In this document: one piece after another, positions 15,754 through 17,079 of the stretch
Layout of the letters: every line of letters starts with the position of its first letter
Position numbering within the stretch: the first letter of the stretch is position 1
Assembly (NCBI GenBank): GCA_965369325.1
Contig: CBDUQI010000125.1
Location: forward strand, 1-17,079
Direction: 5' to 3'
Source of the DNA: CBDUQI01 sp965369325
GTDB taxonomy: Bacteria > Pseudomonadota > Gammaproteobacteria > Steroidobacterales > JBCBZW01
Length of the DNA: 17,079 nt
Translations under genes and position numbers: made by a program
Notes under the pieces: generated by a model
Seen by the model: only the letters and a program-made list of their open reading frames with translations
Told to the model about the DNA's origin: nothing
Databases searched by the model: none

Positions 15754-16512
15754 CTATTGACGTGCACGAGCGTAGCGGCGCATCTGCTCGCCGAAGTACT
15801 CAAATAACTTTAATGAAAATGGGTTGTCGGCAAAGCGCCATTCGGGATGCCACTGGACGGCCACGGCCATGGCGCTGGCATCGCGCACAGAAAACCCTTC
15901 CACCAATCCGTCAGATGCGGTGGCCTCCACCGCTAGGCCCTCACCCAGTCTGTCGACCCCCTGCCAATGGATAGAATTCACCTGCAGCCGATCGGCCCCG
16001 GCAATCTCGCTTAACACGCCGCCGAGGGCAAGCGCGACCTCGTGAGCCGGACCGTACTGCACTTCGATGGGCTGAGCGGTATCTTCGCGATGATCCATCA
16101 TGCCAGGCTGCTCGTGCACCCGCTGATGCAGGCTGCCGCCGTAGGCCACATTAATCTCCTGGCAACCACGACAAATGCCCAGCAACGGTACGCCCATGCG
16201 CACGGCCTCTTTGATTAAGGCAAACACGGTGTCGTCGCGGGCCGGATCATGCGCGGTACCCGGCACACTTTCGGGGCCTGCGTAACGATGCGGTTGCACA
16301 TTGGAGTAGCTGCCGGTCAGCAGCAGGCCGTCAAGGTGCTGGAGTAATTCGCGGCTCGCAACACGCTCGCCCAACGCGGGCACCATCACGGGCAACGCGC
16401 CCGCGCCGTCGGTCATGGCTTCGAGGTATTTCTCACCCACACAATGATAATGGTGCGGTGCAATTTCTTTGCGGCAGGAAGGAACCCCTACGAGCGGGCG
16501 GCTGGGTGGCAT
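15754..16512 (-). CDS. Gamma-glutamyl hydrolase, class I glutamine amidotransferase-like (PuuD-like)
   Basis: The enzyme is expected to cleave gamma-glutamyl amide bonds such as gamma-Glu-GABA. At 252 residues from the ATG at 16512 it matches E. coli PuuD (254). The catalytic triad is visible: nucleophile Cys114 (LGICRGCQEINVAYGGSLH) and His222/Glu224 (VQWHPEW). NVQPHRY, HEQPGMMDHRED and VNSIHWQG also match PuuD. A GTG at 16572 in frame would add 20 residues but lies within the -35 element of the predicted promoter, so 16512 is preferred, although its ribosome site is weak. It begins the four-gene operon with the PuuA-like ligase. No PuuB or PuuC homologue is in the window. Confidence 0.9.
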   Translation of the reverse strand: MPPSRPLVGVPSCRKEIAPHHYHCVGEKYLEAMTDGAGALPVMVPALGERVASRELLQHLDGLLLTGSYSNVQPHRYAGPESVPGTAHDPARDDTVFALIKEAVRMGVPLLGICRGCQEINVAYGGSLHQRVHEQPGMMDHREDTAQPIEVQYGPAHEVALALGGVLSEIAGADRLQVNSIHWQGVDRLGEGLAVEATASDGLVEGFSVRDASAMAVAVQWHPEWRFADNPFSLKLFEYFGEQMRRYARARQ

Positions 16513-16542
16513 AACGTCAACGGCTTGTCCTACGGATCGGTC

Positions 16543-16572
16543 AGTATATTCTGGTACTGGCGCAAATGACAC
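16543..16572 (-). promoter_or_regulatory. Candidate sigma-70 promoter of the puuD-like operon
   Basis: On the minus strand, -35 GTGTCA (four of six) and -10 TATACT (five of six) are separated by 18 bp. The predicted start near 16536 leaves a leader of about 24 nt before the ATG at 16512. It stands in the only sizeable gap (about 107 bp) before the operon. Confidence 0.5.
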
Positions 16573-16619
16573 ACAAGCTCAAGCACACCCAGCAGCCCCA
16601 AGGCTGTCGTGCAAGGCCG

Positions 16620-16925
16620 TCAGCCTGAATGCACCTCACTCACTTGCAACGTGGGCGTCGCATTGGTGAAGTTCGGGATATCACCCAGCACCGGGCCAGC
16701 GTCAGCCGAGGCTGCGACCCACTGATCTATGCTATCGAAATACAGGTGCGCCATACAGACGAACGGCGGCGGCGCATCGGTGCTGAGCCCCTTGTCTACC
16801 TTCAGGTCACGCATGCCATGCGGCGTGAACGCTTTGCCGACCATATCGGCATGAGTACTCAAGTAGTAATCCCAATCGAACGTGGTGTCGTCCCCGCTGG
16901 GATACAAAACTGAAACCTTGATCAT
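16620..16925 (-). CDS. EthD-domain protein
   Basis: This 101-residue dimeric alpha/beta-barrel-type protein belongs to the EthD family. The typical opening is present (KVSVLYPSGDDTTFDWDYYL, then STHADMV), with the conserved His at about 25, followed by the central MAHLYFDSIDQWVAAS segment. Length is standard for the family. The ATG at 16925 has GGAAG 5 nt upstream. EthD proteins are small, often unassigned companions of degradation pathways, and no substrate can be inferred here. It is separated from the puuD-like operon by the promoter-bearing gap, so the link to that operon is unclear. Confidence 0.85.
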   Translation of the reverse strand: MIKVSVLYPSGDDTTFDWDYYLSTHADMVGKAFTPHGMRDLKVDKGLSTDAPPPFVCMAHLYFDSIDQWVAASADAGPVLGDIPNFTNATPTLQVSEVHSG

Positions 16926-16954
16926 GACAACTTCCTGCTCCGTATATCTATGGT

Positions 16955-17079
16955 TTATCTCTGCGACCCGCCGGCATCTTCTTTCAGACAGAACTCGACT
17001 TTTTGATCCTTCATCGTGCGACCCGGCTCCCCCGGCTCATATTGCCATGTCCGGGCCGATTCAACCACACCGTCGTTCA
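16955..17079 (-). CDS. C-terminal end of an unrecognised ORF (partial)
   Basis: An open minus-strand frame enters from the right edge and stops with TAA at 16955, 29 bp before the EthD gene. The visible 40 residues include ESARTWQYEPGEPGRTMKDQ and end in DAGGSQR. The translation looks like a genuine soluble C-terminus and the spacing suits an operon with the EthD gene. It is too short to assign to a family. Confidence 0.45.
   Translation of the reverse strand, partial: NDGVVESARTWQYEPGEPGRTMKDQKVEFCLKEDAGGSQR

Noticed and set aside
16513..16572. N-terminal 20-residue extension of the PuuD-like protein from GTG at 16572
   Set aside because: The extension has no counterpart in PuuD and overlaps the predicted -35/-10 elements, so the ATG at 16512 was preferred.

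Overview
The window looks like chromosomal DNA of a fairly high-GC gammaproteobacterium. The support is an NADP-type Icd close to the E. coli enzyme and a GlrK/QseG(YfhG)/GlrR two-component module in the enterobacterial gene order. Spacing is compact, with ATGA overlaps and ordinary Shine-Dalgarno sites. No rRNA, tRNA, CRISPR array, prophage or insertion sequence was seen, and I cannot name the genus.

Layout. Positions 1-1125 (minus) hold two tandem response regulators: a receiver protein cut by the window edge and a NarL/LuxR-type regulator. Positions 1304-3055 (plus) hold a small unrecognised protein and icd. Positions 3314-8037 (plus) hold a tightly packed four-gene operon like the GldA/GldF/GldG gliding-type ABC system, ending with a DUF4340 protein. 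Positions 8038-8955 have no conventional gene but are dense in regulatory signals. Positions 8956-12601 (minus) hold glrK, a qseG-like lipoprotein gene and glrR. Positions 12687-16512 (minus) hold a probable operon of a PuuD-like gamma-glutamyl hydrolase, a PuuA-like glutamine-synthetase-family ligase, a sulfotransferase-like protein and a class IV aminotransferase. An EthD-domain protein and the tail of an unknown ORF close the window.

The main discovery candidate lies just downstream of glrR. On the minus strand there are two TGTC-N10-GAC(A/G) boxes, one being the exact site known for E. coli GlrR. They are followed by a perfect IHF consensus, a perfect -24/-12 sigma-54 promoter, about 300 nt of transcribed sequence without a conventional gene, and tandem intrinsic terminators. 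GlrR is the sigma-54 activator that drives the small RNA GlmY in enterobacteria. This therefore looks like a GlrR-controlled small RNA, or tiny mRNA, placed at the opposite end of the module from enterobacterial glmY and with no primary-sequence likeness to GlmY that I can see. Its body carries a C8 tract in the loop of a predicted GC-rich hairpin and a possible 26-37 residue hydrophobic ORF.

How the parts fit together: GlrK (inner-membrane kinase), the lipoprotein and GlrR form a signal chain from envelope to sigma-54 promoter, with the adjacent transcript as the obvious output. The upstream operon suggests gamma-glutamylation of an amine, followed by hydrolysis of the glutamyl bond, but its substrate cannot be read from sequence.
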